64,000 nt of DNA. Origin: Puffinus mauretanicus. Lineage: Eukaryota > Chordata > Aves > Procellariiformes > Procellariidae. Within the stretch, counting starts at the first letter, position 1. Every line of letters starts with the position of its first letter. A model generated the notes under the pieces. That model was not told the DNA's origin, ran no database searches, and saw only the letters and a program-made list of their open reading frames with translations. This document shows positions 63,356-64,000 of this stretch, piece by piece. The stretch lies in the NCBI GenBank assembly GCA_023333565.1, contig JAJKFH010003229.1, positions 1,338,001 to 1,402,000 of the forward strand, read 5' to 3'. The position numbers and the translations under genes were made by a program.

Positions 63356-64000
63356 TGATGAAAAAAAGCAAATTTGTTTCTATTAGAACAAGGTCTGTAC
63401 TTATGTCTTATTCTAAGAGAACATATTCCAATCAAAATCTAAACAAAATATACAGAAGTGACACAGCAACAATCCAAAGGCCGGTTTACAAATCCCACTG
63501 AAAGGGTTATAAATTGTGACACTTTGACAGCTGTTGGAAGTACAAGTCAGAAAAAAGCCTGAAGGTGTCAAGGTGGAAGACGCAATGTTGCTTGACGCAG
63601 GTTTCTTGCATCAAACAGCCTTGACCATTCAGTCCCATTTATGAGAGAAAACTGGAAATTACAATGGGGAAATATTTATTTTAATTAAACTTATTCCATT
63701 ATTCACAAAGAACTATTCCCTGCAACATTTACTAATGCTTTGTCAGGAAAGATGTAGATGCCCACCATGACATGGTTTCTAATTTTTCATTGTCTTAATG
63801 CCACCTCTTTGCATCAAATTGCAGCAATTCAATCTCTGTCTCTCATCTCTACACTGTTCCTGAACTTGTGTCCATCTGGATTATTAAAAAACCCAAACTT
63901 AACACAATTCAGAACTATTAACTTCCCATATTATTCACGTCATTCGGTTCTCATTTATTTTCAGGGTTCTCCTTGAAACTACTTGTAATCTGCCCCAAGT

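Overview
The window is a bird chromosome segment that lies entirely inside one large gene, APP (amyloid-beta precursor protein), read on the minus strand. Six coding exons could be placed to the base, each with GT/AG splice sites. In mammalian 18-exon numbering they are exon 6 (44655-44857), the Kunitz-inhibitor exon 7 (34199-34366), exon 9 (19650-19783), exon 10 (10881-10955) and exon 11 (9613-9771), with the alternatively spliced OX-2 exon 8 not visible. That makes five mammal-equivalent exons plus one candidate microexon. Exon lengths (203, 168, 134, 75 and 159 bp) equal the mammalian ones, and the reading frames join cleanly. The Kunitz exon is phase-symmetric, so the isoforms with and without it (751 and 695 type) both stay in frame.

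The protein parts present are the acidic/threonine-rich linker, the protease-inhibitor domain, and the first half of the E2 domain, including the RERMS motif. The N-terminal E1 exons lie beyond 64000. The rest of E2, the amyloid-beta segment, the transmembrane helix and the intracellular tail lie beyond position 1.

Layout from high to low coordinate (direction of transcription): partial intron 5 (44858-64000) holds a solo endogenous-retrovirus LTR (56473-57044, antisense to APP) and a 1.3-kb decayed CR1 LINE (about 47956-49245, sense). Exon 6 follows. Intron 6 (34367-44654) has no recognisable element. Exon 7 sits in a CpG-rich patch. Intron 7 (19784-34198) contains a candidate 30-nt microexon, a fragment of a very old CR1/L3-like LINE and an enhancer-like cluster. 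Exon 9 is next. Intron 9 (10956-19649) has an orphan CpG-rich patch at about 18109-18423 and a CR1 copy (about 14571-15518, antisense). Exons 10 and 11 and partial intron 11 (1-9612) end the window.

The organism is a bird: CR1 LINEs are the only abundant repeats, the LTR is of a type widespread in birds, and the APP residues fit a sauropsid. A non-galliform bird is likely from the LTR, but this is inference. No tRNA, rRNA, CRISPR, independent protein-coding gene or novel multi-gene system was seen. The points most worth checking are the in-frame microexon, the intronic CpG patches, and the apparent absence of exon 8.
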